Shown here: piece by piece, positions 1 to 11,419 of the stretch | How positions within the stretch are numbered: position 1 is the stretch's first letter | How the letters are laid out: each line of letters starts with the position of its first letter | Source: Bufo bufo | Taxonomy: Eukaryota; Chordata; Amphibia; Anura; Bufonidae | Assembly: GCF_905171765.1 (NCBI RefSeq) | Contig: NC_053389.1 | Coordinates: 744,001,146-744,065,145, forward strand | Direction: 5' to 3' | Length of the DNA: 64,000 bases | Notes under the pieces: model-generated | Databases searched by the model: none | What the model was told of the DNA's origin: nothing | What the model saw: only the letters and a program-made list of their open reading frames with translations | Position numbers and translations under genes: made by a program

Positions 1-944
1 CTAATTAACCCCCTCTGATCAGACACGTATCCCCTATCCTGTGGATAAGGAATAAGTTGTTGTAGTGGGACAACCTTTTAAATGGATGTAAATTGAAGCT
101 CATGGGCCCCAATGCAAAATCTGTTTATGATACAGAGGGGCCTTTGAACCCCCTCAGACACTAGGGCTACTGCTACTTCTGTACTTCCTATAGCTTCATC
201 CCTAAGAACACCTATTTAAAAGTAGGCATTCATTATTTTTATAAACTTTGGTTTAAAGTAAAAGGTAGAGATGGCCAGTGGAGTGATTTTATCTCCATCT
301 TTTTAAGTAATATAAAATCCCACCAGCTATATAGCTATAAAGTTACTCGGGATTATGTGGCAGCCAGGCATATTATTAGAATGGATCCTGACTATATTTA
401 ACCGCAATGTCACACATCCCATGGTACATCCCACTCCCTGCCTCGTGCTTTCTCGGGCACAATACTTCTTTTTTCTTACTCCTGAACTGAAACATTTCAC
501 ACTTTACCCACACTGCCATAAAAACATCTCCACAAAAGCCATAAGATCAAGGTGGTTTCCATTTCTATTATACTTTGATGACAGCCAATCAGTTTATTAA
601 ATATTTTACTTGTTTGTCTAGATAAGAATAAAAAAGTACAGTAAATGTAAGATCAATTCCTACTAAAGGGCAAAGCAACTGTTAGAGTTGATTGCACATG
701 TTTGCCCTGTTCTATATGCCCCGTGCTATTATATTTATAACACTGAACGCTTCCCGATCTTTTATTTCAGTGCATTCACATGTCTTCTTTTTTGTTTCAA
801 AACATTTGCAAAAATTTTAACAGCTAAGCACATGCAATCGCAAGGGACATCGTACACTTTTCCCACCCTGCAAAGACTTTCCCACCCTGCAGGACTGTTC
901 TCCTGAATGTTTGCACACAGGGTAAGCTGATTATATTACATCCG
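1..944. other. Unassigned AT-rich DNA
   Basis: I see no recognisable gene, RNA or element here. The short open frames (largest about 80 codons) have no recognisable domain. The end at about 850-900 contains a short direct repeat (tttcccaccctgca). Confidence 0.5.
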
Positions 945-1325
945 TGTTAAAAGAGTTATCCTATGAATGATGCAAAATGCAAAAAACAAACAAAAAAAAA
1001 CTGAAAATCAGTCATCATACAGGCATGGCACTTGACAATCTCTTTCTAACAAACCTAGATCCACCCCTGTACCACAGATGGTTTTGGAGCTACAGCCATT
1101 TATTCCTCCAGATGCTCTGCTAGATTATCTTCAACCTGGGAGCTCAGGGCCATGTCCTTTCTTCTGCAGTTCTCTTCCTGTCGCAGCTCAGAGTCTCCTT
1201 TCTAAGGAGGCATGTCTTTTCTGCTTCAGATCTCTCCCTGTAACTATCACAGCTTCTAACAGAAGATATGGCAGGTGGCAGCTAAAGGGTGAAACTGAGT
1301 ATGTGCGTCCACCTTAGTGATGTAA
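945..1325 (+). repeat. Partial, diverged TTAA-type MITE copy
   Basis: This stretch parallels the MITEs at 11416-12987 and 13895-14325. It shares the left-end motif (agttatcctatgaatgatg), then gacaatctctttctaa, then the block around ctctgctagatt, and the segment ending in gtgcgtccaccttagtga. The right third and right terminus are missing, so it is a decayed fragment. Confidence 0.6.
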
Positions 1326-1834
1326 CTGTGATGTCGCCGAAGCATGCATAGGGGCTGGCGCCATCGTGGACGGAGATACACTATGGGTAACATTTCTTTA
1401 CAGCCATTACTTGCACTGTGTTTTGGTATCTTTACATTTGATATATGTTATTGCCTGTGTGCTCTCCTTCAGAGATGTCGCCAATTTTCCTGCACTGTTC
1501 TTTTTAAACTTTTCAAATTATCTAGCTTAATTGTTTAATAAAGCATTTTCCTGATTATTATACAGACTGGCAATTTTTGTTAGTTTAGTCATTTTACAAC
1601 CAGCAATGGAAAATATTCAGTTCTAAAAAATACCAGGCTCCCAGATGTGGCTGAAGCTGAGGATGCAATTCACTAGCAGCGACCCTTGGTTCATTGTGTG
1701 AGGCTGTCTGCTCCAATGCTGCTGTGACCGCCCTTAGAAGTTTCACAACCGACTTCGCCAGGGCCGGTGCAAGGATTTTTGCCAACACAAGCAAAGCTAC
1801 ATTTTGGTGCCCCCCCCCCCCCTTTAGAACTCGG
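1326..1834. other. Unassigned DNA with a polyadenylation-like hexamer
   Basis: No gene is recognised. An AATAAA hexamer lies at 1537-1542 within an AT-rich stretch, but no upstream coding exon supports it as a real 3' end. A poly-C tract at 1810-1822 borders the minisatellite that follows. Confidence 0.4.
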
Positions 1835-2545
1835 TGGGGGTGATGTAAAAAGGAGGGGGTGATGTAACATGGAGGGGGAGAAATGTGGCATGGAGGGGGA
1901 GAAATGTGACATGGAGGGGGGAAGAAATGTGACACAAAGGAGGTGATGTAAAAAGGGGTGATGTGACATGGAGGAGGATAAATGTGACATGGAGGGTGAG
2001 AAATGTGACATGGAGGGTGAGAAATGTGACATGGAGGGTGAGAAATGTGACATGGAGGGTGAGAAATGTGACACAAAGGGGGTGATGTAAAAAGGGGTGA
2101 TGTGACATGGAGGGGGATAAATGTGACATGGAGGGGGAGAAATGTGACATGGAGGAGGAGAAATGTGACATGGAGGGGGAGAAATGTGACATGGAGGGGG
2201 AGAAATGTGACATAGGGGGTGATGTGACATGGAGGGGGTAAGAAATGTGACACAAAGGGGATGATGTAAAAAGGGGTGATGTGAAATGGAGGGGGATAAA
2301 GGTGACATGGAGGGTGAGAAATGTGACATGGAGGGTGAGAAATGTGACATGGAGGGGGAGAAATGTGACATGGAGGGGGAGAAATGTCACATTTCTCCCC
2401 CTTCATGTCACATTTCCCCCCCTCCATGTCACATTTCACCTCCCCTTCCATGGCACACTTCCCCCCTCCCATGTCACATTTTACCCCCCCCCCCCCTTCC
2501 CTGGCACACTTCCCCCCTCCCATGTCACCCCCCCCCCTCTATTAA
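1835..2545. repeat. 21-bp minisatellite with an orientation switch
   Basis: The array is built on a 21-bp unit (gaaatgtgacatggaggggg plus one base). A longer variant block (gacacaaagggggtgatg, then taaaaaggggtgatg) recurs near 1931, 2071 and 2250, giving a higher-order period of about 150-180 bp. At about 2388 the strand reverses: the units read as the complement (tgtcacatttctccccc) to about 2540. Because 21 is divisible by 3, long spurious open frames run through it with seven-residue repeats. Confidence 0.9.
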
Positions 2546-2588
2546 TGTTGTGTAAAAAGCATTATGCTCACCTGGCCCTGGTCCCGTC

Positions 2589-2846
2589 TGCAGCAGCTCC
2601 CCTTCTCCTCTGTGTGGTCCTGGTATCTTCTCTCTGGGCTCCCGACAAGTTTGAGGACCTTTCCCACTCAATCAGTGGCCGCAGCAGTGTCACGTGTCAG
2701 GGCAATGATTTCCCACTGAGCCAATCACTGGCCTGACACGTGACACAGCTGCAGCCACTGATTGGCTGAGTGGAAAAGGTCCTCAAATTTGTCGGGAGCC
2801 CAGAGAGAATATACCAGGACCACACAGAGGAGAACAGCTGTGGGCA
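2589..2846. repeat. Fold-back inverted repeat, arms about 115 bp
   Basis: The left arm (about 2589-2705, including ctctgtgtggtcctggtat and ctgggctcccgacaa) is repeated in inverse complement at about 2727-2846, with only scattered mismatches and a short centre around 2706-2726. The arms contain cacgtgtcag. No coding capacity is seen. It resembles the fold-back MITEs elsewhere in the window but is a different family. Confidence 0.85.
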
Positions 2847-2849
2847 GAA

Positions 2850-3426
2850 GGCCGGCGGCGCGCAAGGGATTTATTTAAAAAAAAAAGTTGTCTGCATCTG
2901 CATTTCACGAAGCGCGCCGCCAATCTTCTGGTCCGCGGCTCCGGAAGAAAATAGAACATGTCCTATTCTTGTCCGCAATTGCAGACAAGAATAGGCATTT
3001 CTATGGGGGTGCCGGCCGGATGTATTGCGGATCCGCAATGCACTACGAACGTATGAATGGACCCTAAGGCAGCCGCTTGGTCTGCCTTATTATAGCGCCG
3101 GGCCTGGACTTCGCCATTACTGCATAGACATGCAGAAAGAGGTCATTCTGCCGGAGGTTCAGTGGCTTTAGACCTGCACTTGCTTGGGGATGCAATGCTT
3201 TTTTCACTGAAGACCCATTCACTTCTATGGGGCCAAGGCTGCGTGAAAAACGCAGAATATAGAACATGCTGCGTTTTTCACACAACGCAGAACTGATGCG
3301 TGAAAAAAGAATGCTCATGTACACAGACCCATTGAAATGAATAAGTCCGGATTCAGTGCGGGTGCTATGCGTTCACGTCACGCATTGCACCACCCGTGCG
3401 GAAAACTCGCTTGAGAGAAAGGGGCC
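2850..3426. repeat. MITE fragments of the tccgcaat and gcgttgc families
   Basis: 2850-3066 carries tcctattcttgtccgcaattg and gcggatccgcaat, shared with the complete MITE at 14505-14821. 3100-3426 carries tccggattcagtgcgggtg and cacgcattgcacc, shared with the arms of the structure at 4841-10257, and ends in ggggcc followed by taa, a Harbinger-like end. Left ends are not clear, so both are fragments. Confidence 0.6.
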
Positions 3427-4837
3427 TAAATCAACAGAAGGTTGCACTTTTCATTTTGGCATGTTCACGGCTGTAAACTGAATCTAAAACTGTCACTTTC
3501 GACTTTATGCATTTTTAATTTGCATTTGGATGTTTTTAACATATATAGCATATCACAGTTGAAAAGGAAAAGCTAAATGCATATGGTGTTTTATTTTTGA
3601 CACATTATGAAGCACATGAAAAAAATACCATAGCCAAAGTGAGGTTTGAAGTGAAGTTTTCTTTTTACATTCAACTTTTTATTTTATTTGAGATTTGACC
3701 ATGAATTACCATTATGGTAATGAAAATGAGAAAAGGCTTTTTTTATTTAATTTTTTTTGTCACAAATTACACATACTTAAGTGAAAAATTCTATTGCAAA
3801 TTAAATAATTCCATTTAATTTTGTCATGACATTTTCACATGTGTGGCAAAAAAAATGTCCAAAGTATTTGTGGTTTTATTTTTTCTGGCTGGATTTGCCT
3901 CCCATAATGACCCATACATAGACTGTGTCCATTCCTATTACCATTGTATATATGTAACTAAAGTAATGTCTGTACTGATGAGGAGCCGTACTAGTGATGC
4001 CACATAGCTTTTGGGTCTTCACTGACATGTAGGCCATGAATACTGATTAGTTGTTGGGGCAGTCAGCCTCATGACCTGACTGGCCCACCATGATTTCTAC
4101 CTGTAGAGTCGATATGCCCCTGGCCAGGTCCTACTTCTTCCTTTATTTGACTACAGGATCAGGCTACTTTCACATAGTCATCAAAGCTATCCGTCAGGCT
4201 GTTGGGGTAGAGGAACAACCTCTGGAGTTCATTGTATCCATAGCTGGAATGGGCTGGAGCACAGTCAGACCCCATTCACTATAATAAGACCCGGCGGGGA
4301 TCGGCTGTTTTCCGGCATGTGTGCCGAGATCTGGCTGGACAAAAAACTGGTTCTTGCATTCATGACGGAAACTGGCATTATAGTCAATGGACTGTGGCGG
4401 TGAATGGCAGTATCCGGCTACGCTGTGTACAGTGAACTCCAGCAGGGTGTTCTTATCACATAGCAGGTATCGAGATTGTGTGCTGGCACTCCATTCAAAG
4501 ACAGCCGAGCACAGTGCTGTAGCTAAAACAGGGAACCATATCATTTTCTAATATAATAGTATTTTCAAATAGTGCTTATTCGTATTATACCAGCCCAGTA
4601 GACACATGTGAAATGCTATAGCCCAAGATGCCAGTGGTGGGACAAGCTCTTTGTACAAAAATATGTCCCTCTCCCTTAGCCTCACTCCATAAAAGTTCAG
4701 CATGATAAGCGTCAGAAGGACAATCATTCATCTAATTTTTCCCTCTTTATACTTGCTTATTTACACAAATTACTAATTACTAACACTGCTTTTTCCCCAT
4801 ACATTTCCCCCTTGGCAACCACCTACTCAGCCTACCC
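3427..4837. other. Unassigned DNA
   Basis: AT-rich to about 3900, then mixed composition. The stretch from about 4160 to 4450 (gctactttcacatagtcatc, ccggcatgtgtgccgagatc) has the feel of a decayed MITE, but I could not pair its ends. No coding sequence is recognised. Confidence 0.4.
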
Positions 4838-5944
4838 TTAGGCCCCTTTCACACGAGCGAGTTTTCCTCGTGGGTTCAATATGTGACATGAACGCCTAGC
4901 ACCCGCACTGAATCCTGACCCATTCATTTCAATGGGTCTGTCTGTGTACATGAGCATTGTTTTTCACGCAACATTTCTGCGTTGCATGAGAATCAAAGCA
5001 TGTTCTATATTCTGTGTTATTCAAGCAGCCCTGACCCCAAAAAAGTGAATAGGACTTCAGAGAAAAACGCATTGCATCCGGAAGTAATCCAAATGCAATG
5101 CGTTTTTTACCGATGGTTGCTAGGAGATGTTTGTAAGGCCTCTTTCACACGGGCTTCTCGGGCCAGATGCGTTGCGGGTGGCAGTCAGTTTTGTCTGCGA
5201 TCGTGTTTCGCTGTTCCGTTTTTTCTGCGTGAGTGCAATGCGTTTTGCACGCGCGTGAGAAAAAACTGAATGTGGTACCCAGACCCGAACCCGGACTTCT
5301 TCACTGAAGTTCGGGTTTGGGTTAGGTGTTCTGTTGATTGTATTATTTTCCCTTCCCTCCCTAAAATGTCCATTGAGGGGTTAAAAAAAATAAAAAAAAA
5401 TAATTCACCTCATCCACTTGATCGCGCAGCCGGCATTGACTTCTTTCTTCTTCCAGCAGTACCTGCGTGTGACCCCCCCGTATCGGCGATCGCAGCAAAC
5501 CGCAGGTCAATTCAGACCTGCGGTTTGCTGCGTTTTCGGTCCATTCGGGTGACCCGATGAGCCGGAAAAGGACTGATCGGTGGTGTGATTACACACCACC
5601 AATCACAGTCCGAGCATTTGGGAGAGGCGGTGCTGGCCGTGGTGCTGAATGCCGCTGTCCAGGGTGCTGATTGGTGCAGGGAGAGATGCGCGAGATTCAA
5701 ACTTACAGTGCTTCTCTCTCCCCTCCTCTTCCTGTTCAGCACCTGCACCGTCCAGCACCGTCCTCACCAGGCTCCTGCGATCCCCCCCATCGGCAGCCAT
5801 CACCCTCCTGCACCCATCACCCTCCAGGTAGGTTAGGGTCAGTGAGGGAGAGGCACCGTTAGGCAGGGATAGAAGAGAAAAGTTAGTTAGGGGAAAAAAA
5901 CAAAACTTTATCTAAACTTATTATTTTCTAGCTTTGAGAGCCTA

Positions 5945-7659
5945 GACCCCCCCTGCCACTTGCCCCCCCACCACCAGCCCCCTCATCTGATGATGATGAG
6001 CCCCCAAGGCGGCGGAGATGCCGCCAGGTGGAGCCAGGGGCCCCACATGCTAGGGACCCAGTGGCCCACCCTAGTACGAGCCGCCCTGGGGCTCGTACTG
6101 GTTTCCCGGCCCACCAAATAAGCCCACCGGAGCCCCCTGCTGGTGAACTTAGCTGGTGTCCCCAGTGGATTTTGAGCCCGAGATTCTGGATTTTGTTGGC
6201 AATCCAGGAATCCAGATTCCCACAGTGGGGTTTACGGAAATTGACTTTTTTAGTTTTTTTTTCAGTGACCCATTTGTGAATCTGATGGTGGAGCAGACTA
6301 ACCTGTACGCCCAACAGTTCGTTGCTCAGCACCCGGGCTCCTTTTTGGCTAGACCCGGTGGCTGAACGCCGGTCAGTGCAGGCGAGATAAGGACATTTTG
6401 GGGCCTCGTGCTGCACATGGGTCAAGTGGAAAAACCCAGTGTCAGGCAATACTGGAGTGGGGACATCCTCTACCAGACCCCACTTTACAGTATGGTCATG
6501 ACACGTCCCCGGTTTGAGGCCATCCGGAAATGTCTGCATTATTCAGATAATGCAGCATGTCCCCCCCAAGGTGATCCTGCCTATGACCGTCTGTATAAGA
6601 TACGGCCGGTCATCGATCACTTCGGGGCCAAATTTGCGCAGGCCTACGTACCTGGAAGGGAGGTCGCGGTTGATGAGTCTCTCATTGCGTTCAAGGGGAG
6701 ACTCAGTTTCCGCCAATACACTCCCACTAAGCGGGCGAGGTATGGCGTGAAGCTGTACAAAATTTGTGAGAGTACCTCAGAGTACACTTACAAATTTCGT
6801 GTGTACGAGGGGCGAGATTCCCCTATTCAACCCCCAGAATGTCCCCCTACTCTGGGTGTTAACGTGAAACACGTTTGGGACCTTATGTACCCACTGCGAG
6901 ATAAGGGTTACCACTTGTACGTAGATAGCTTTTATACTAGCATTCCCTTGTTCAGGTCCCTTGCCGCCAGATCCACGTCCGCTTGTGGGACTGTGCGGAA
7001 AAATCAGCGCGGCCTCCCTGCCCACCCCCTCCAGGTACCTATCCCCAGGGGTGCGACCCGTGCCCTTACCAGTGGAAACCTGTCGCTGGTCAGGTATAAG
7101 GACAAGAGGGATGTCCTTATACTGTCCACAATCCACGGTAACAGCATAACCCCTGTCCCTGTGCGAGGTACCGCGGCGACGGTCCTCAAGCCCGATTGTA
7201 TCGTTGACTACAATCGGTATATGGGAGGAGTTGATCTCTCTGATCAAGTCATCAAGCCATATAATGCCATGCGCAAAACCCGGGCATGGTACAAAAAAGT
7301 TGCGGTCTACTTGGCACAGGTTGCCTTGTACAACGCTTTTGTACTATCCCGAAGCGCTGGCAGCACAGGGACATTCCTCCAATTCTATGAGTCAGCCCTC
7401 AAAGACCTGATTTTTTCAGACCGGGAAAGAGCAGGCCGGAGTACCTCGGGAATTGGAGGCGTCCGGATCGTCCCTGGCCAACATTTTCCAGGTGTGGTCC
7501 CCCATACTGGAAAGAAGGGACGAACCCAAAAAAGATGCAGAGTGTGTCACAAGAGGGGGATACGGAAGGACACCACCACAATGTGACACTTGCCCCGATC
7601 ATCCGGGCCTCTGCGTTATCGATTGCTTCAGGGAGTATCACACTTCCATGGAGTACTAA
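5945..7659 (+). pseudogene. piggyBac (PGBD4-like) transposase pseudogene
   Basis: This is the coding remnant of a cut-and-paste piggyBac transposase. The largest intact piece, 6408-7586, encodes 392 residues. It keeps the three catalytic aspartates in their family contexts: VDES near residue 89, YVDSFYTS near 173 and GGVDLSDQ near 276. The reading frame is broken at three places: a one-base loss near 6152, a TGA at 6363-6365 where the neighbouring frame continues without interruption, and a frameshift at about 7570-7580. The last break removes the C-terminal cysteine-rich domain (CRVC, then CDTCPDHPGLC and CFREYH in the next frame, ending at 7659). An acidic, proline-rich N-terminal region lies upstream (5945-6150). 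The start codon is uncertain. It cannot make a full-length transposase as it stands. Confidence 0.9.
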
Positions 7660-7723
7660 GTTTTTATAATCCCCAACAGTCCACTAGAGAACATAAAAAA
7701 CTATGGCTCTCAGACTTTCCTCC

Positions 7724-7864
7724 CCCCTCCCTTGTCACTCTCATTCTTCCCCCCACTCCCTTGTCACTCTCATCATTTCCTCCCCACTACCTTGTCACTC
7801 TCATCATTTCCTCCCCCCCTCCCTTGTCACTCTCATTCCCCCCCCCCCACTCCCTTGTCACTCC
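7724..7864. repeat. Short minisatellite, cccttgtcactctcat unit
   Basis: About five imperfect copies of a 27-30 bp unit built on cccttgtcactctcat followed by a C/T-rich spacer. It lies just after the piggyBac stop, in what would be its 3' untranslated region. Confidence 0.85.
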
Positions 7865-7964
7865 ACAAAACAAAATTGCGAATGTAGGAACAATTTTAGA
7901 ATTTAAATTTTTTGTTACCTTGCCTCAAAAAAGTGTAATATAGAGCAACCAAAAATCATATTTA

Positions 7965-8742
7965 GGGCTCTTTCACACTTGCGTTGTTCTGTTCCGGCAT
8001 AGAGTTCCGTCGTCGGGGCTCTATGCCAGAAGAATCCTGATCAGGATTATCCCCATGCATTCTGAATGGAGAGAAATCCGTTCAGGATGCATCAGGATGC
8101 ATCAGGATGTCTTCAGTTCCGGAACGGAACGTTTTTTGGCCAGAGAAAATACTGCAGCATGCTGCGCTTTTTGCTCCGGTCAAAAATCCTGAACACTTGC
8201 CGCAAGGCCGGATCCGGAATTAATGCCCATTGAAAGGCATTAATCCGGATCCGGCCTTAAGCTAAACGTCGTTTCGCCGCATTACCGGATCCGACGTTTA
8301 GCTTTTTCTGAACGGTTACCATGGCTGCCAGGACGCTAAAGTCCTGTTTGCCATGGTAAAGTGTAGTGGGGAGCGGGGGAGCAGTATACTTACCGTCCGT
8401 GCGGCTCCCGACACGCTTCAGAGTGACGTCAGGGCGCCCCATGCGCATGGATGACGTGATCGCATGGATCATGTCATCCATGCGCATGGGGCGCCCTGAC
8501 GTCATTCTGGAGCGCCCCGGGAGCCGCATGGACGGTAAGTATACTGCTCCCCCGCTCCCCACTACTACTATGGCAACCAGGACTTTAATAGCGTCCTGGG
8601 TGCCATAGTAACACTGAACGCATTTTGAAGACTGATCCGTCTTCAAATGCTTTTAGTTCACTTGCGGTGTTACGGATCCGGCGGGCACTTCCGGCAAATG
8701 GAGTACACGACAGATCCGGACAACGCAAGTGTGAAAGAGGCC
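7965..8742. mobile_element. Harbinger-like MITE with TTA target duplication
   Basis: The terminal inverted repeats are GGGCTCTTTCACACTTGCGT and its complement ending at 8742. TTA flanks both sides (7962-7964, 8743-8745). The interior holds a second inverted repeat, about 8355-8455 against 8480-8590 (agcagtatacttaccgtcc, gggcgccc, catgcgcatgg). Removing the insertion restores the order seen at 51690-51740 in the other piggyBac-type element, which supports the boundaries. No coding sequence. Confidence 0.85.
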
Positions 8743-8745
8743 TTA

Positions 8746-9740
8746 CCCTAAAATAGTCCCAAAACAACAACCACCTTATCCCGTAGTTTCCTAGATGGGG
8801 TCACTTTTATGGAGTTTCTACTCTAGGGGTGCATCAGGGGGCTTTAAAGGGTACATGGTGTAAATAAACCAGTTTAACAAAATCTGCCTTCCAAAAACCA
8901 TATGGCGTTCCCCTTCTGTCCTGTCTTGTCGTTTAGCCAAATAGTAGTTTACCACCACATATGGGGTGTTTCTGCAAACTACAGAATCAGGGCAACCCAT
9001 ATTGAGTTTTGTTTGGCTGTTAACCCATTTTTTCCCAGTAATAAAGTAAGGGTTAAAATGGAAAATTTTCCCAAAAATTTAAATTCCAAAATTGTTTCTC
9101 CATCTGCCATTAACTCTTGTGGAACACCTAAAGGGTTAATAAAGTTTATAAACCCAGTTTTGAATACCTTGAGGGGTGTACTTTCTTAGATGGAGTCACT
9201 TTTCTGGAATTTCTATTCTAGGGGTGCAACGGGGGGCTTGAAATGGGACATGGTATAAACAAAACCAGTCCTGCAAAATCTGCCTTCCAAAACCCATACG
9301 GCGTTCCCCTCCTTCTATGTCCTCCTGTTTGGCCAAACAGTAGTTTACGACCACATATGGGGTGTTTCTGCAAACTACAGAAACAGGGCAACCCATATTG
9401 AGTTTTGTTTGGCCGTTAACCCTTACTTTATTACTGGAGAAAATGGGTTAAAATGGAAAATTTTCATAAAAATTTAAATTCCAAAATTGTTTCTCCATCT
9501 GCCATTAACTCTTGTGGAACACCTAAAGGGTTAACAAAGTTTGTAAACCCAGTTTTGAATACCTTTAAGGGGTGTACTTTCTTAGACTTTTTTGGAATTT
9601 CTATTCTAGGGGTGCAACGGGGGGCTTGAAATGGGACATGGTATAAACAAAACCAGTCCTGCCAAATCTGCCTTGCAAAAACCATATGGCGTTCCCCTCC
9701 TTCTATGTCCTCCCGTTTGGCCAAACAGTAGTTTGGTGAT
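8746..9740. repeat. Three tandem copies (about 390 bp) of piggyBac-type 3' sequence
   Basis: The block containing ggggtgcatcagggggcttt, then atatggggtgtttctgcaaa and ctcttgtggaacacctaaag, repeats with starts near 8826, 9222 and 9610; the last copy is truncated. A single copy of the same block lies at about 51720-52150 inside the TTAA-bounded element 50293-52521. This ties it to the piggyBac-type family. Confidence 0.8.
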
Positions 9741-10261
9741 GGACCATGTGATTGGACCATGTGATCTGACGTCACCACGGGTCCTTTAGCCGGCAGCTCA
9801 TGATTAAAGAAGTAAGAAGAGACCGGCAGCTACGCGATCAAGAGGAGAAGGTGAGTTAATTATTATTATTTTTTTAACCCTCAATTGACCACCTACTAAG
9901 CATTCTGTATTAAAGAATGCTATTATTTTCCCTTATAACCATGTTATAAGGGAAAATAATACAGTGAATAGACTGTCACCTAGCAACCGTGCGTGAAAAT
10001 CGCACCGCATCCGCACTTGATTGAGGATGCTTGTGATTTTAACTCAGCCCTATTTACTTCTATGGGGCCTGCGTTGCGTGAAAAGTGCACAATATAGAGC
10101 ATGCTGCGATTTTTACGCAACGCATAAGTGATGTGTGAAAATCACCGCTCATGTGCACAGCCCCATAGAAGTGAATGGGTCCGGATTCAGTGCGGGTGCA
10201 ATGCGTTCACCTCACGCATTGCACCCGCGCGGAAATCTCGCCCGTGTGAACTCAGCCTTAT

Positions 10262-10706
10262 TCGCATTGCGATTGCAACTTAGATCTGAGTTCCTAATGG
10301 TTGTATTGCTAGAATTGACGAATATAGCACTATATTCTCAATCTGCGTTATATTCTAGCAATACAACCATTAGGAACCCAGCTCTAAGTTGAATTCACAA
10401 TGCGATTAATATAACCTGTATTAATCGCATTGCGATTACAACTTAGTCAAATTTGTGACACTGCAGCTTCAGAATGAATCTAAGATGGATGCTGTCCTTG
10501 CTTTTTGATAGGAGGTGGGAGGGTCTGGGAGGGAGGGTCTGCTGATTGGCTGGAATGTGTCTGCTGACTGTGAGGTACAGGGTCAAAGTTTGCTCAATGA
10601 TGATGTATAGGGGGTGGACCGAACATCGCATATGTTCGCCCGCCGCGGCGAACAAGCTATGTTCGCCGGGAACTGTTCGCCGGCGAATAGTTCGGGACAT
10701 CACTAT
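10262..10706. mobile_element. hAT-type MITE fragment (family of 55515-56237)
   Basis: It is nearly identical to 55740-56237, including gcattgcgattacaacttag, ctaatggttgtattgctag and its inverted copy, gaggtacagggtcaaagttt and the right terminus (gttcgggacatcacta). The left terminus is missing because the copy starts directly against the Harbinger-like arm at 10257. Confidence 0.8.
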
Positions 10707-10946
10707 ACACAATACACATCCATTAACTAAGTGAATAGAACCAATGTTGGAATAATTATTATTGTTGTTATGATTGACGATTTGGATGGCTTAAGAGTTA
10801 GTACAATTGCTCTGAAGCACCAGGGTCGGGTTTAAATCCAACCAAGGTCAATATTTGCATGGAGTTTGCATGTTCTCCCTGTGTTTGCATAGGACTGACG
10901 TGAATGACAACAATTTGTACAGCACTGTTAAATATAATACCGCTAT

Positions 10947-11419
10947 TTAAAGCAGTTGTGTCACTTCAGCAAATTGCATTTATCACCTAGAGAACTTATC
11001 ACCAAGACACTTACTAATGTATTGAGATTGTCTATATTGTCTCCTTTGCTGTCTGGATTCATTTTTCCCTCACATTATACACTGCTCGTATTCAGGGGTT
11101 ACGACCACCCTGCAATCCAGCAGCGGTGGACGTGCTTGCACGCTATAGGAAAAAGCGCTGGACACTCTGGTGCCCGGGACCGTGGGTGCGCACATAGAAA
11201 TGCATGCACAGCAGCTCACATTACGGCCACCTTGTATCTGCGCTGCAGCGGAGGCCTTAACCCCTGGAAACGAGCAGCGTATAACAAGATAAAAAAAAAA
11301 AAAATGTATCAAGCCAGCGAGGGAGGAAATATGAACGATCACAATGCATTAGTAGGTGCCTTGCATTAACTTTATCTACATGATAAATGCCATTTGCTGA
11401 AGTGAGACAACCCCTTTAA
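10947..11419. mobile_element. TTAA-flanked MITE
   Basis: TTAA at 10947-10950 and 11416-11419 brackets inverted ends: TTAAAGCAGTTGTGTCACTT and tcagcaaattgcatttatca on the left, with the complement (tgataaatgc, catttgctgaagtgagacaa) on the right. TTAA is the piggyBac target site. No coding sequence. Confidence 0.75.

Larger units (their letters stand above)
4841..10257. mobile_element. Long fold-back element with Harbinger-like ends enclosing piggyBac-type sequence
   Basis: The left arm from 4841 (ggcccctttcacacgagcga) matches in inverse complement the right arm ending at 10257. Shared landmarks in order are the terminus, gcacccgcactgaatcc, gacccattca, ctatatt, ggttgctagg, tattattttccctt, tgaggggttaaaaa, cttgatcgcg and agccgg (or a variant). 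The arms span about 4841-5460 and 9790-10257. Flanking TTA at 4838-4840 and 10258-10260 fits the 3-bp target duplication of PIF/Harbinger elements. The left arm has an extra segment at about 5137-5335. Between the arms lie the piggyBac pseudogene, its leader and its 3' sequence. That this is one unit is inferred. Confidence 0.55.

Noticed and set aside
1594..2523. Minus-strand frame of 309 codons with repeated HISPPPC-like units
   Set aside because: It is a by-product of the 21-bp minisatellite, whose period is a multiple of 3. The overlapping 226- and 188-codon frames have the same cause.
5928..6539. Minus-strand frame of 203 codons over the piggyBac gene
   Set aside because: It is the antisense shadow of a recognisable plus-strand transposase gene.
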